A stretch of 60,979 nucleotides of DNA from Batkoa obscura (GCA_030770535.1 JASVEC010000095.1:1-60979); one strand, 5' to 3'. Counted from the stretch's first letter, positions 35,676 to 46,218 are shown. The notes: generated by a model from the letters alone, not told the origin. Made by a program: numbers and translations.

Positions 35676-36170
35676 CTATTCAGAATCATGGTATTTAGAT
35701 ATAAAATCGTCTTTATTTAATATAATATACCTATTTTTTCTATATCTCTTTTCACTCATCTTAAACTTTAGCTTATACTTCCTACGAAATCTAATAAGCC
35801 AACTATTATCAATAGTCAAATTATTGATGCTTAGCTCTTCTAATAAAGTTTTTGCCTTATTTGCAATAACGTCTCCTGTGATATCCTCATTTAATCTTAG
35901 GAAGCTATCAGTCGTTAATATAGCGCCTTCGGAGCAAAATTGTAGCAGTCGATTTTCCAGATGGTCATATCCCGTTAACCGAATCCTTTTCCTTAATTTA
36001 TTAAATACACCTTCCTTAAGTAACTTGATTTTATCCTTATTCAAAATGATTTTAGTTACCGTACTTCTCCCAATCTTGAATTGCTCAGCAATAGTTTTAT
36101 GGGGAAAGCCTTGGTCAGCTTGTTTAATAATTTCTAATTTGGTGGATATATCAATAGCTTTACGGCTCAT
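35676..36170 (-). CDS. CENP-B/pogo-type HTH protein 5, minimal DNA-binding form
   Basis: 164 aa, single exon. It is little more than the bipartite DNA-binding region. First HTH residues 1-50: it opens MSRKAIDISTKLEIIKQADQ and has the recognition segment HKTIAEQFKIGRSTVTKII. Second half about 70-140: DHLENRLLQFCSEGAILTTD, then SWLIRFRRKYKLKFKM. Only about 25 residues follow. With gene 6 it forms a subgroup that replaces WC-KDA by FC-EGAI and shares EGVFNKLRKR. A protein with only the DNA-binding part could compete with longer paralogs for sites, which is inference. The plus-strand frame over it is a shadow. Confidence 0.83.
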   Translation of the reverse strand: MSRKAIDISTKLEIIKQADQGFPHKTIAEQFKIGRSTVTKIILNKDKIKLLKEGVFNKLRKRIRLTGYDHLENRLLQFCSEGAILTTDSFLRLNEDITGDVIANKAKTLLEELSINNLTIDNSWLIRFRRKYKLKFKMSEKRYRKNRYIILNKDDFISKYHDSE

Positions 36171-38726
36171 TTTGATTACATCTATGTAAAATAAGCCAAT
36201 CTTTTTTAAGCTGATTTTGTATATTAGACTGTTTATATAATGTTAAACTGTTCCTTAATCCTCATGCTTTGAAGTTATAAATAATATTTCTATTTAGAAT
36301 ATTTCATATAACCATTGCTAATTTTTACAGAAAATGTTTTCATATTGATGCTTTACTGTCGATATTCATTCCAAAGAACTTCATATAAGTTACTCTAAAA
36401 CTCAAAATTATTATTTGGTTATTAAAAATACCTCTTTGATTATGCTTTTTGTTACTTTTCGATAACCCATATTTGCTTTTCATCTTAAAGTTTGTAGCTC
36501 TTTCATTTAACTCTACATAATATATATTATTAAAATGCTTAATATTTTACAAAAGAGAAAAAATGGATAATAAACGAAACTATGTAGAATGCTTATACGC
36601 TAAAGTAACTCCTCTTAATATAATAGTAAAATATTTTAGGGAAATGAAATGTGAATTTTTTGAGGCAGAGTAATTAATTAAAATGAACTTTAGCTATTCA
36701 CATATTGCGAAGTGACTAGTACCATTATTAAATGAATGGACTTTACCTGAGCTATTGCTTTATGTTTCGAGAGGTAGCAAAATTTATCTAAATAAAAAAT
36801 AGAGGAGGTACTGATATAGGTAAAAAACCAAAAATGAGGCTCATGTGAAGCCTAAAAAGCAAAGATATAAATAATAGGAACGTTCTAAAACCTGATGATA
36901 CAAATTAATAGGAAAGGGAAAAAGTAAAGACAGTAATTTATTAAGCTAAATCAAATTTAACAGTCAAACCCTTCATATAACTAGAAAAGGAAAATTTAGT
37001 TGTTTATCTTTCCCATAGGGGCACTTAGGGGCTACATATAACTAAAAAAACCATATTATTTAATTCCAACTTAATCTGTCAATTTTAGGAAAAATATCAA
37101 ACCGCAATTTTTATAAAATATAAAAACGTTAGCTAAAAAAAGTGAAATTATATCTATAGTTTAGGTTTCGTCATTTGTTCTGTTATTTAAAACTATAGCA
37201 AAAGGTTTTTTGGCTTTAAGTTTATATGGCTTCTGTAATTATTGGGTTATCATATAAGAATATAGCATATAAACTATTCTAAATAGTATATTATCTCCCG
37301 CTATAATATTACACTTCTTTGAAATATTGAATAATTGATCTAATTAAAAATATATCTCTTTTTAATATATTTTATTCAGGTTTTTTTGAAAAATTGCGTT
37401 TAATACAGTTGAAACTTTCAATACCATATACTATCATTATTTATACTCAATGTTTGGCCTTTATTTATTTTTTTGACCCATATAATATATGGTAATTTTT
37501 ACTGCTGTCATATCTTCTAAAGGATGGGGATCCTGTAAATATAACAAAGTCATAGTATAAGAAGATATTATATTATCATCTTCAATTGCAGAGACCAATG
37601 CCTTTTCAAATAAACTTTTGATTTGATTTTTGTTTAAATTATACTTTGTAGATTAATTTTTAACAGCAACTTGATTTTAAAATTTGGACTCAATCTTTAT
37701 TTGGTTCTTAATTTGGTATATATTAAAAGCAATAGGATCACATATCATAGTTTGGACGTTTTAAAATGATTAATTTTAATACATAGAAGAACAATATTTC
37801 TATTCAGAAATAGGCTTCAAAGGTAATTCAAAGGTAGTAGTTGATTTAATCTGGCTTTTTTAGTTTTATTCTTTCCAAAAAGGAATACCAAACTATTTAT
37901 AAAATTCAAGAAATCCTACTTAATTATATATATGTTTGGGGTGTTTTTTCTGAATACAAAATTAATTGTGTATGATATTGTAGACAAAAAGATCCTGTAC
38001 GTTTTATTGGTGAAGAAAGCTATTGGATACAAAAGCAAAGAATATTATAAGTAGCATTACATATGATTACAGTCAAAGGCCATTAAAGAATATAATGGTT
38101 GCGTTCTTATCAGGTTTTTGAACTTTAGTATTTTAGTTATCATTCAAATAATTACATTAGAACAAAACAGGAATCTCAAAGTCCCCCTATTTTGATTATT
38201 TGTACGCAACAAAAGTTAAAATAATACAGCTCAATTGCTAAATTATATAAAATCAGTAGTCAGTCATGTCAGAATCCGATATATAATCACCTTTAACAAT
38301 GTTATCATAATATTACACTATTGTTGAGAAATAAAAGGTTTACACAAGTCAGTAATAAAGAAGATCGAATGGGAATAACCATAAATTTATAGTAACATCT
38401 ATAAGAACATTTAACGTGCCTAAATGACAATCTAATAGTGATTAAAGTAAAAGAAAAGGTGACCAAATTTAAAGTATTTTATACAAAGTAATGTAAAATA
38501 ATCCTTGGAAGAGAAATTCCTTAATTAAATAAAATATTTTAATCGAAGTGTTTAAATTATTTAAAGCAGGGAATAAAAAACAATGGTTCTTATCAATAGC
38601 AATACTTTTCTTTACTTGTTATTAATATTTACTCTAATAATTACACATAAAATTTAGGATTTCCAAATATATATAAGCGAAAAGCCAGTACAAACTTCAA
38701 AAGGTTTTAGTTTTTAAAAAATAATT
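36171..38726. other. Intergenic, 2.6 kb, nothing firm
   Basis: The long gap between the divergent HTH genes 5 and 6. AT-rich with stops everywhere. A weak HTH-like trace near 36680-36770 (FSYSHIAK) was considered and not accepted. The TATA element of gene 6 is listed separately. Confidence 0.4.
38669..38678 (+). promoter_or_regulatory. TATA box of HTH gene 6
   Basis: ATATATAAGC about 50 nt upstream of the ATG; the same TATATAAGC string occurs before HTH gene 2. Confidence 0.42.
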
Positions 38727-39704
38727 ATGTCTCGTAGGTTCGTAGATTTAGATACCAAATTAAATATTATTAAACTAGCCGAAAAGGGATTATCACACAA
38801 AGACATTGCTAACCATTATGATATTGGAAGGAGTACAGTGACAAATATAGTTTTAAACAAAAGTAAGGTGGAGAATATCAAGGAGGGAGTTTTCAATAAA
38901 TTGAGAAAAAGAGTGCGTGCTACAGAATATGATGATTTGGAAAATCGAGTACTTCAATTCTGTACAGAAGGAGCTATACTTATGTCTAATGGAATACTTA
39001 AACTTAGAGATGACATTGATGGTGATATTATTATAAATAAAACAAAAGAGCTACTAAAAACACTAAATAATGATGGTATTGTTATTAATAATAACTGGTT
39101 AGCTAAGTTCAGAAGAAAGTATAAGCTCGCTTTCAAAATAATCAAAAAAAGAATGGACCCTAAAGATAACTGCATATCCTATGGGGAGTACATAATTGAA
39201 CCTGATGTCTCTAAATATCCTTTAAATAATTACCAGCATAGCTCAAACCTAAGCAATTCATATCCCAATAGCGACTCCTTTAATGACAACCCAGTGTTAC
39301 CAATAGTAACATATCCAGAGTTTGTTGGTACAAATGTAACAGGTTCCAATATACATCAAAGCAGTACTGAAATTCATGGAAGATTTAATAGTCATATATA
39401 TAAAGACCATATGCCAAACAATTTTACATATGCGAACTCTCTTGGGCTTGTTTCAAATATTGATAATAGTTATAGTGCAGCTGGTTTACTACATCCTAAT
39501 TACCGGTCTTTCCCGCTAGTAATAACCAGTAAACCAATCCATGTTTTAAATGTTCCGTACAACTATACTAATCTAAGCTCGCCTACTCTTTCTTTTTCAA
39601 ATAATTCTTTAGACCAGTTTAATAATCATATAGTTCCTTCAAATTTTACTACTAATGAAGTTTGTAACTACTACTATATAAACACCTCAACCACTAGGAT
39701 TTGA
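38727..39704 (+). CDS. CENP-B/pogo-type HTH protein 6, no transposase domain
   Basis: 325 aa, single exon. The opening MSRRFVDLDTKLNIIKLAEK matches gene 5; the recognition segment is HKDIANHYDIGRSTVTNIV. The second half has DDLENRVLQFCTEGAILMSN and NNWLAKFRRKYKLAFKI (ending near residue 142). The tail of about 180 residues is rich in Asn, Ser, Tyr and Pro and has no DDE core. It pairs with gene 5 in sequence but has the long tail of genes 2 and 3, so tail length changes independently of the DNA-binding part. Confidence 0.85.
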   Translation: MSRRFVDLDTKLNIIKLAEKGLSHKDIANHYDIGRSTVTNIVLNKSKVENIKEGVFNKLRKRVRATEYDDLENRVLQFCTEGAILMSNGILKLRDDIDGDIIINKTKELLKTLNNDGIVINNNWLAKFRRKYKLAFKIIKKRMDPKDNCISYGEYIIEPDVSKYPLNNYQHSSNLSNSYPNSDSFNDNPVLPIVTYPEFVGTNVTGSNIHQSSTEIHGRFNSHIYKDHMPNNFTYANSLGLVSNIDNSYSAAGLLHPNYRSFPLVITSKPIHVLNVPYNYTNLSSPTLSFSNNSLDQFNNHIVPSNFTTNEVCNYYYINTSTTRI

Positions 39705-39896
39705 TTTTTCGGTTTAATCTTTCATTCTAACTTCGAATTTTACCTACCCTATAGGTACTCTTTCTTTTACTTTATGCTATCTAAAGTTAATTTTTGTTGA
39801 AAAGTTTGAGAGGATAGAATCCTCAAGTAATCAGTCATCTATTGTTTTTAGCTTTAATTTTTCAAAATGAAGTAATTTGTTTTTTATTTAAGTATA

Positions 39897-39985
39897 TAGG
39901 GATGTTTTTTTGATTTCGTTGCTTTTTTCATTTTTTAAGCACTATTTCAGCTGAAAGATTAGTAAAATTCTTAAACAATAAAAGT
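39897..39985 (+). mobile_element. MITE copy 14, right end lost
   Basis: TAGGGATGTTTTTTTGATTT at the left and AAGCACTATTTCAGCTGAAA in the middle; the sequence breaks off after ATTCTTAAACAATAAAAG without the right terminal repeat. Confidence 0.75.
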
Positions 39986-40470
39986 CAGAATTTATCACTA
40001 AATTCAGTTACCATAGTCACTATTACATATGTAATACTCTTAAGTTTAATTTCAAGAAGGTTTTATCGATTGAATCCTGTATAATAGACAACATAATGCT
40101 TTTTCCCACTTTTTTATACAATCTAGAATAAAAAGAGTATATTTACTACTTCTAATGATAAGGGTGAGATAAACATATTTAATTTTGATACTAAATATTA
40201 ACTCAATTACAAAGGCTTCTTTATTGAAATACAATTTATTCATTTTCAAAAAATAAATAATAGTAGTATAGCACTAGGGTTTTTTTTTCTGATAATTTTT
40301 ATACTACAATAACATAATACTAGATAAATCACATAAATATTTAATTATTTTTAGTTGTTTATATCTTTATGATTTAGTTGGCATTATAATATTTCTAACT
40401 TTTGTACAGTTTATTAAAAATAAAATAAAATAAAATAACTTATAACTTTGCTAGTTTTATGACATATATA

Positions 40471-40567
40471 TAGGGATGTTTTTTTTTATTTCATTACTTT
40501 CCCGTTTTTTAAGCGCTACTTGAGTGGAAAGATTGTTAGTAAAATTGTTAAAAAAAATACATCCCTA
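40471..40567 (+). mobile_element. MITE copy 15, full length
   Basis: 97 bp, TAGGGATG...CATCCCTA with TA flanks. Both ends carry the same G-to-A/C-to-T variant, so the inverted repeats still match. Confidence 0.85.
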
Positions 40568-41450
40568 TATGCAATTTTTTTAACTAAGAATTTTTTTATA
40601 ATATTTATTTTGATTTGCAGATTGATTTTTTTTGAAAGTTAGTGTGCAACATGATTGGTTAAAACATGGCTTCAATTTTTGATCATTATTAAGCTGAGAT
40701 CTCAACAAATGTTATAAAATCAATCAATCTGTAATCCAATTTCAACAATATAAACTAATGATGCTTAACAAACAAACACTGTAATTAACAGCCGAATAAA
40801 GTAAGTGTTTATTCCATAATCTTTTGATATTGATAAGAAATAGGATCTTCATGTTATAAATAGCAATAATTAAAAAGTTATTAGTTATTATGAAATAATA
40901 AGTGTATTTATTAAAAATATAGGAATTTAGTAGTACTTTTGTTTAAACAAAGGTTAAAAGACATAAAATAAAAGCTATATATCAAAACTGATTGATCAAA
41001 TATATTGGTGAGTGCTCAAAAGTTGGAGAACGTAAACTTTTTATTAAAAAATCCTTAATATGTTTGATCCTAATACACTATCACATCAAATAACGTTTTG
41101 GGTAAATAAAATTTTGAAGTTATAAAAAAATTAATTGAATTTCTTGATTACTTCCAAATATAGTTATACAACTAATAATCATTATAGGCTGTTACTATTC
41201 TATTGCGAGATAATTGTTTGTTCATTTAAAAAATATTTTTTGCTAAAACCAAGTCAAAACGTTAAATTTAGACTATGAAAAAACTAAACAAGTAAATAAC
41301 TAGCTCTTAAAACTACCACAAATCAGATCGTAATAGTGTTGTAACAGTCGTAAAGAATAAATAATTCATAAATTCTACAAAACAATATAAAAACAAAATC
41401 CAAGTCAAAATCATTTTTATTTTTATTTTTATTTTTTTTAAATATTAAGG

Positions 41451-41753
41451 ATGAAATTCTCTGGTAGTATTTTAGTCCTATTAAACTTAAGTTTATTACT
41501 TGGTAAACCAGTGAAAAAGCATGTCAATCCAGAAGGAATAAATTATAGATCAATCCCAGAAGATGATCCCGGTTCTGAGTTCCTTTCTCCTGTACCTGAA
41601 TATAAAGCTGGTCCCTGTTCCGTCAATGTGGATTTTGCAGTTTGTGCTGATTTTTCAAATATCAATCAATGTATTGATGGCAATTGGTCTTCTAGTCCTT
41701 GTGAGCAAGGTAAAATTTGCCAAATTACAAGCTTTGGTCATAGGTGTTCTTAA
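41451..41753 (+). CDS. Small secreted cysteine-rich protein, CBM19-like
   Basis: 100 aa. A signal peptide is clear (MKFSGSILVLLNLSLLLGKP, cleavage near residue 17-20). The mature C-terminal half has six cysteines in the order PCSVN, VCADF, QCIDGNW, PCEQG, ICQ, RCS. The pattern D-F-x(5)-C-x-x-G-x-W-x(4)-C-x-x-G-x-x-C resembles family 19 carbohydrate-binding modules, which bind chitin and end yeast chitinases. No catalytic domain is attached. A secreted chitin-binding or effector-like role is plausible but not shown. The start follows a T-rich leader and a TATA-like element about 70 nt upstream. The longer frame at 41563 is a shadow. Confidence 0.7.
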   Translation: MKFSGSILVLLNLSLLLGKPVKKHVNPEGINYRSIPEDDPGSEFLSPVPEYKAGPCSVNVDFAVCADFSNINQCIDGNWSSSPCEQGKICQITSFGHRCS

Positions 41754-42320
41754 TATCTTAATAAATACACTCTTTATAAGTTTATTGAAGGTTGTCCATA
41801 TGGTGTTGAATTGTTTTAATTTACAGGCTATAGATTCGCAACTTCACTTTATGAAGTTGCGAGTTCTCTTAATAAAATTGCAAGTAGTGTTATAAGTTTG
41901 TTTTTCTAAAGTCAATTAATTAATCAATTTGGACACCTTCATATTGGTATTTAAATTAATCAAGTTTTCAATAAATTGATAAATAAAGTAATACGATAAT
42001 TTTTATTTTGAAATACACTTTAGCATAAATATGTTTTAATTTTATTTAAAATAAACTTTGAAACATTATTTTAGACTTAAGTTGTTTTTTACTGTCCAGT
42101 TGTATTTGTTACTAACTCTGGTTTTGATTTTAACTATAATTATAGAAATAAATACAAAAATAGAACTAAAATAGTTACCGAGCACTATCGCCATGTAAGT
42201 TAATTATTATATTATTATAAACTATATCAAAGATTTAAACTGATAGCTCAAAAATAATAGCTTTATTTTATCCCAATATTAAACTTACCACATGCAATAA
42301 ACTTGTATCTAAATCTGATC
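41754..42320. other. Intergenic between convergent genes
   Basis: The 3' flanks of the secreted protein and the acetyltransferase. A near-palindrome at 41829-41860 (TCGCAACTTCA ... TGAAGTTGCGA) could form a stem-loop in the 3' UTR of the secreted-protein transcript. Otherwise featureless. Confidence 0.45.
41837..41863. terminator. Inverted repeat downstream of the secreted-protein gene
   Basis: The arms TCGCAACTTCA and TGAAGTTGCGA are perfect inverted copies around a five-base spacer (CTTTA), some 80 bp after the stop codon. A role in mRNA 3' end formation or stability is only a guess. Confidence 0.35.
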
Positions 42321-42905
42321 TTATTGCCTATTCAACTTATCTAGTAAACTCTGCTTACTAACCTGAATCCACCTAACATCATCAATCTCATATTTTACCA
42401 TATCATAACTTACACCCCCTATAACCAACTTCTCATTACTATTGATCAGCTTTGCTTTACCTACTTTCTCTAACCAACCTATCATCGGTTTATTTGTATT
42501 TAGAGTTTCAAAAGTTACTCTCTTTAACACTAGTTCTTCAAAAGCAATAACTGATAGCTGATAAATACATTCAGTGCCAAACTTTTGATCAAAATAAGCA
42601 GATTCTATAATTAAACCTAAATTACAACTACTTTCTTTATAATCAATTGCAGTAAGACATCCAGCTCCTATTTTTTTCCTACTTTCTTTGGATACTAATA
42701 TATAATTCTTTCGGACTCCTTGTTGTTCTTCTGAGATTTGATGGGTTACTAAGTTCCTATAGTCGCTGTCTTCCCATCCAGAAGTTATAATTGGTATCCA
42801 TGGTAAATAGCTCATACTGACAGTATCTTGGTATATTTTTTTTATATATAAATAATCATCTGGATGAAGTGAGGTTAAGTCCAGTCTTAGTTGAATTAGT
42901 TGCAT
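42321..42905 (-). CDS. GNAT-family N-acetyltransferase
   Basis: 194 aa, single exon, the usual length for RimJ/RimL-like GNAT proteins. The middle has the beta-4 strand and acetyl-CoA region (NYILVSKESRKKIGAGCLTA, then LGLIIESAYFDQKFGTECIY) and the following helix and strand (FEELVLKRVTFETLNTNKP), as in family members that move an acetyl group to protein or small-molecule amines. The Q/RxxGxG/A pyrophosphate loop is poorly matched (DQKFGT), so activity and substrate are uncertain. A decayed relative of its C-terminal part lies at 52836-52997 on the other strand. Confidence 0.75.
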   Translation of the reverse strand: MQLIQLRLDLTSLHPDDYLYIKKIYQDTVSMSYLPWIPIITSGWEDSDYRNLVTHQISEEQQGVRKNYILVSKESRKKIGAGCLTAIDYKESSCNLGLIIESAYFDQKFGTECIYQLSVIAFEELVLKRVTFETLNTNKPMIGWLEKVGKAKLINSNEKLVIGGVSYDMVKYEIDDVRWIQVSKQSLLDKLNRQ

Positions 42906-44499
42906 CTTTTATGAAATTATTAATGAATAAAGAAAATTGGTCATTATTTATATTATTATATTATAATTGTTTTTATAATCTTATGATTTATTTTAAGAAC
43001 CATTTGTTAAACATAAACGCGATGTTTTACAATTGAAAAAGGTTAAATATAAGAATGTTTCTACAGTAATGTCTTTCTATGACCTGAAACTATAAGGTTG
43101 TTCTTGGTTGCAGCAATTATTAGATCTTTATATACAAAAACAAATTATTTACAATTTACTGTTATAATTTATTACTCTCATTTATAATTTTTACCAAAAT
43201 AAATAAAAACTAATTATAACATCGTTATTACATAAATTAAAATACAATAATCAAAAGCAATTGATAAGTATAGTTAATATGATTAGTATAATTAGATATA
43301 GTGATAATAAAGAAAGGCTAAGCAAAGAAGATCAACCTATATATATTTATCAGTAATAGAAATAGTGGTCATTGAAATTTCAAACCATGAAACAACAATT
43401 ATATTAAAACAGCAATATAGTGGAATAAGATCAACTTATTAAATAAATGTATGATTAACATCATTAAGAACGACCAAAGCAGCTATGAAGCATTATTTCA
43501 TTAGTTATGCTATGATAATATTGATTACAATTCTTTTAGTAAAGGATATATTCATAATTATTATAAAATGCTAAGGGTTTTAATTAATATTGATTAAAGC
43601 TCTTAATGAACCTAATATCATAAAAGTAAATATAAAAATATCCAAATTCTAAGCACAATGGTTAAAGTATCATTCTTTGAACTATTATATAGGCCAACCA
43701 GTATAAAATGCTAGAAAGTTTTCATCTTTCTGGTGAAAATGAGCCTTCCATGGATTAGAAAATATCCATAACTTATATAACGCAATAAGCAAAGATGTTT
43801 TGTCTCTTAGGCACAGAGACACCAGATACTATAACTGAATATTTGAGTATTCAAACTAAAAAGTCGAAAGTTAGCAGTTAAGTTTTTTTATTAATTTAGT
43901 TTTACAAGGATTTGCTGAACAAATACAGTTATTTGAACTTAAGTATATATTGACTAACAAAGTTCTTCATAACCATTATTTTGTATTTTCATACTTCTAC
44001 AATCCAACCAAAACAAATGCTCAGATAACGCCCGTTTGAACTTAAACAACGTTAAAAACTAAAGGATAGAAAAGGCTTGGCTATGAATAAAAAATATCAG
44101 TCAATTATATATAGAGGCCAAGAATAACTTTGATTACATAGCTAGAAACAAGATTTCCAACCTCTTCAAAAAACGCAGAAAAGTTTTCCAAGCAGTGAAT
44201 TGGATAAAGGTAGTTAATTTTATATACACTTCTCCAATCATAGGCTACCATCCTTGCTTTTTTCCTCTTTCTATTATCTTACCTCTTTATAAATTCTCAC
44301 TATCTTAAATAAACCAAACTTTCTGTATGGATGGGTGATCCAAAAAACAAGATTTCAATTATGTTTCATTTAGAATATCACATTTATAATTAAAATAATA
44401 TTATCTGGATGATTTACCTGATTTTTACTTAAAAGCTCGCCTCTTTTGATCACACTCCTTAGCATTTGAGGAATAATATAATATAACAAAACAAACTTT
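42906..44499. other. Intergenic, 1.6 kb, nothing recognised
   Basis: AT-rich sequence with stops in all frames. No MITE, gene or relic was identified. Confidence 0.45.
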
Positions 44500-45415
44500 A
44501 TAGCTTAATACAGCTTTAGATTATTTTATTATAATTTATATTATAAGTTAGTAGAATCTTTATCAAATTCAATAGAAACCCCCGGATTAGCAAGGATTTT
44601 GCTAATATATCCTATATATTAATATTGATCGAAGCTGTGGTATATAAATAAATATGCATTTTTATAAAACTTTATTAAGAAATATTTATTATTAGCTGCT
44701 TTATAGCTAACATTATAAATTTATTATTAAATAAAGAAATGATTTTGATATTATAATTAGATTTCTAATATATGTGCATGTATTTTTGTTTAAGAGTTTT
44801 ACTATCAATCTTTCCGCTTAAATAGTAATTAAAATGGAAAAAGTGATGAAACCAAAAAAAAACGTTCCCGTATTACTAAGTCAATAAATAGCTGAATAGG
44901 AGAGAACTGTTAGCCCCAAAACTACAATAACCATCTTTATATAATATAGTTGTGAGACATCACTTTGTCAGCTCTATGATTGACTATAACATAGCAATCA
45001 CTTAAGTTGTTATGTTCTCGAGTTTAGGCATAATCAATCTCAAACTCTTATTTTAATTTGCTATGAGAATTTCTGTCATGTAATTCCGAAGGATATTATC
45101 TCCCGTTTTGATCTCCATACTTGTTGGAGTATAAAAGGGATCCTTCAACATAATAGCTTGAGGCTTTTTAATTGAATTATTCCCTGATATTCTTGCCTTT
45201 AATAAAGGCATTAAATTTTCCTAACAGTATTTTACATAGATTTTACAGCATTATTGTCTATTCTATTTGTCTTATATAGTCCATAGCCTATTACATACTA
45301 TTCTTCATAACTCGAGTCTATCTTATTCCCATAAGCCAAGGCCTTTCGACTTACGACTGATTAACCAGGTAACAGCTGCTTTTGACTTCAACCACTAAGT
45401 ATCAGATTTCATAAA
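44500..45415 (+). mobile_element. Rearranged fragment of the 2.47-kb DNA transposon
   Basis: The left portion (to about 44960) matches 53930-54210 in the same orientation, for example GTTAGCCCCAAAACTA in both. The right portion (about 44957-45415) matches the reverse complement of 55390-55850, including a shared TATA box (GAGTATAAAAGGGATCC here). That right portion is the promoter and N-terminal region of the transposase of the larger element; here it is broken by stops. The two portions are in opposite relative orientation compared with the complete element. A MITE (44773-44871) is inserted in the left portion. Confidence 0.65.
44773..44871 (-). mobile_element. MITE copy 16, nested in a transposon fragment
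   Basis: TGTGCATGTATTTTTGTTTA at the left, AAAAAACGTTCCCG at the right. The corresponding position of the related copy at 54100 lacks it, so it inserted after that repeat had spread. Confidence 0.8.
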
Positions 45416-45434
45416 GGGAAACTAATTTAATGTA

Positions 45435-45534
45435 TAGGGATGTATTTTTTTGTTTAAGAATTTTACTAGCAGTTTTTCTACCCAAATAGCGCTCAAAAAA
45501 TGAAAAAGTAATGAAATCAAAAAAATACCCTCGT
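45435..45534 (-). mobile_element. MITE copy 17
   Basis: TAGGGATGTATTTTTTTGTT at the left and AAAAAATACCCTCG at the right; TAGCGCTCAAAAAATGAAAA core. Confidence 0.82.
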
Positions 45535-45693
45535 ATAATAACTGTTATGAGAAAATCCCAAAGACAGGGATTTATTTAATGACAAAAAAATAGAACATAA
45601 TAAGTATGCTAATAAATATAATTCGATTCAAACTTTACAAACTAAGTTTATTTAAAAAAATGGTACAAAAATGAAGAATGTATATTTAACAAA

Positions 45694-45792
45694 TGGTGAT
45701 GTTTTTTTGGCTTCATTATTTTTTCCATCTTTAAGCGCTATTTGAGTAGAAAAATTGTTAGTAAAATTCTTAAACACAAAAATACATCCCCA
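45694..45792 (+). mobile_element. MITE copy 18, full length
   Basis: 99 bp, TGGTGATG...CATCCCCA, interior close to consensus. It overlaps the 3' end of the unassigned minus-strand frame, whose last codons are MITE DNA. Confidence 0.84.
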
Positions 45793-45795
45793 TTT

Positions 45796-46174
45796 CATTA
45801 TTAAGCTTTAAACTAATATTTCTTATCAAAAAATCCCAAAAATTCAAGCCCTTTTCACTATTGTTATATTTCAATCTCACTAGTATACTTTTAATGTTGT
45901 CTTTTGCATCAACATTAGCTTCTTTTGATTCTGATCCCTTACATTCTTTATTCTTTTTTGTTTTTTGCTTTGTACCTTTCGCTTTAAGGCTGGTATTAAT
46001 AAAAATAGACTGAAGATTTTCCTTAATGGTGCCAGACATCAAATCTTTGGTATCAAAAATTTTAAATGGATGACTTAACGCTAACGCTTTATCTACTTGA
46101 TTTTCTGGTGGATATATTGATTTTGAATTAAAGTTTGGATGCTTTTTGATAGTTTGCAGGACATGTAAAAACAA
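45796..46174 (-). pseudogene. Unassigned Lys-rich reading frame, probably a remnant
   Basis: About 126 open codons with no ATG near the start; the only early ATG is in DLMSGTIKEN. It contains FNSKSIYPPENQVDKALALS, a Lys-rich middle (KAKGTKQKTKKNKECKG) and NNSEKGLNFWDFLIRNISLK. Composition looks more coding than the surroundings, and the 3' end is truncated into a MITE. I do not recognise the family. Either an exon of an unseen gene or a dead gene. Confidence 0.3.
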
Positions 46175-46218
46175 TATATTTGGGTTTTAAAAATATAAAT
46201 AAACTAATATTGTTTATA

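Larger units (their letters stand above)
39705..41450. other. Intergenic with two MITEs
   Basis: Between HTH gene 6 and the secreted protein gene. Two MITE copies, an (AAAAT)n microsatellite at about 40420-40438, and a TATA-like CAATATAAAAAC near 41382 that probably serves the following gene. A minus-strand frame at 40052-40249 has no gene-like features. Confidence 0.45.

Noticed and set aside
36560-36900. Possible HTH-family relic (FSYSHIAK near 36690)
   Set aside because: Only a handful of residues fit and the following positions do not match the GRSTVT core.
25756-39704. HTH genes as intact pogo-like transposons
   Set aside because: No DDE triad in any of them, no inverted repeats bounding the genes that I could find, and the tails are low-complexity.
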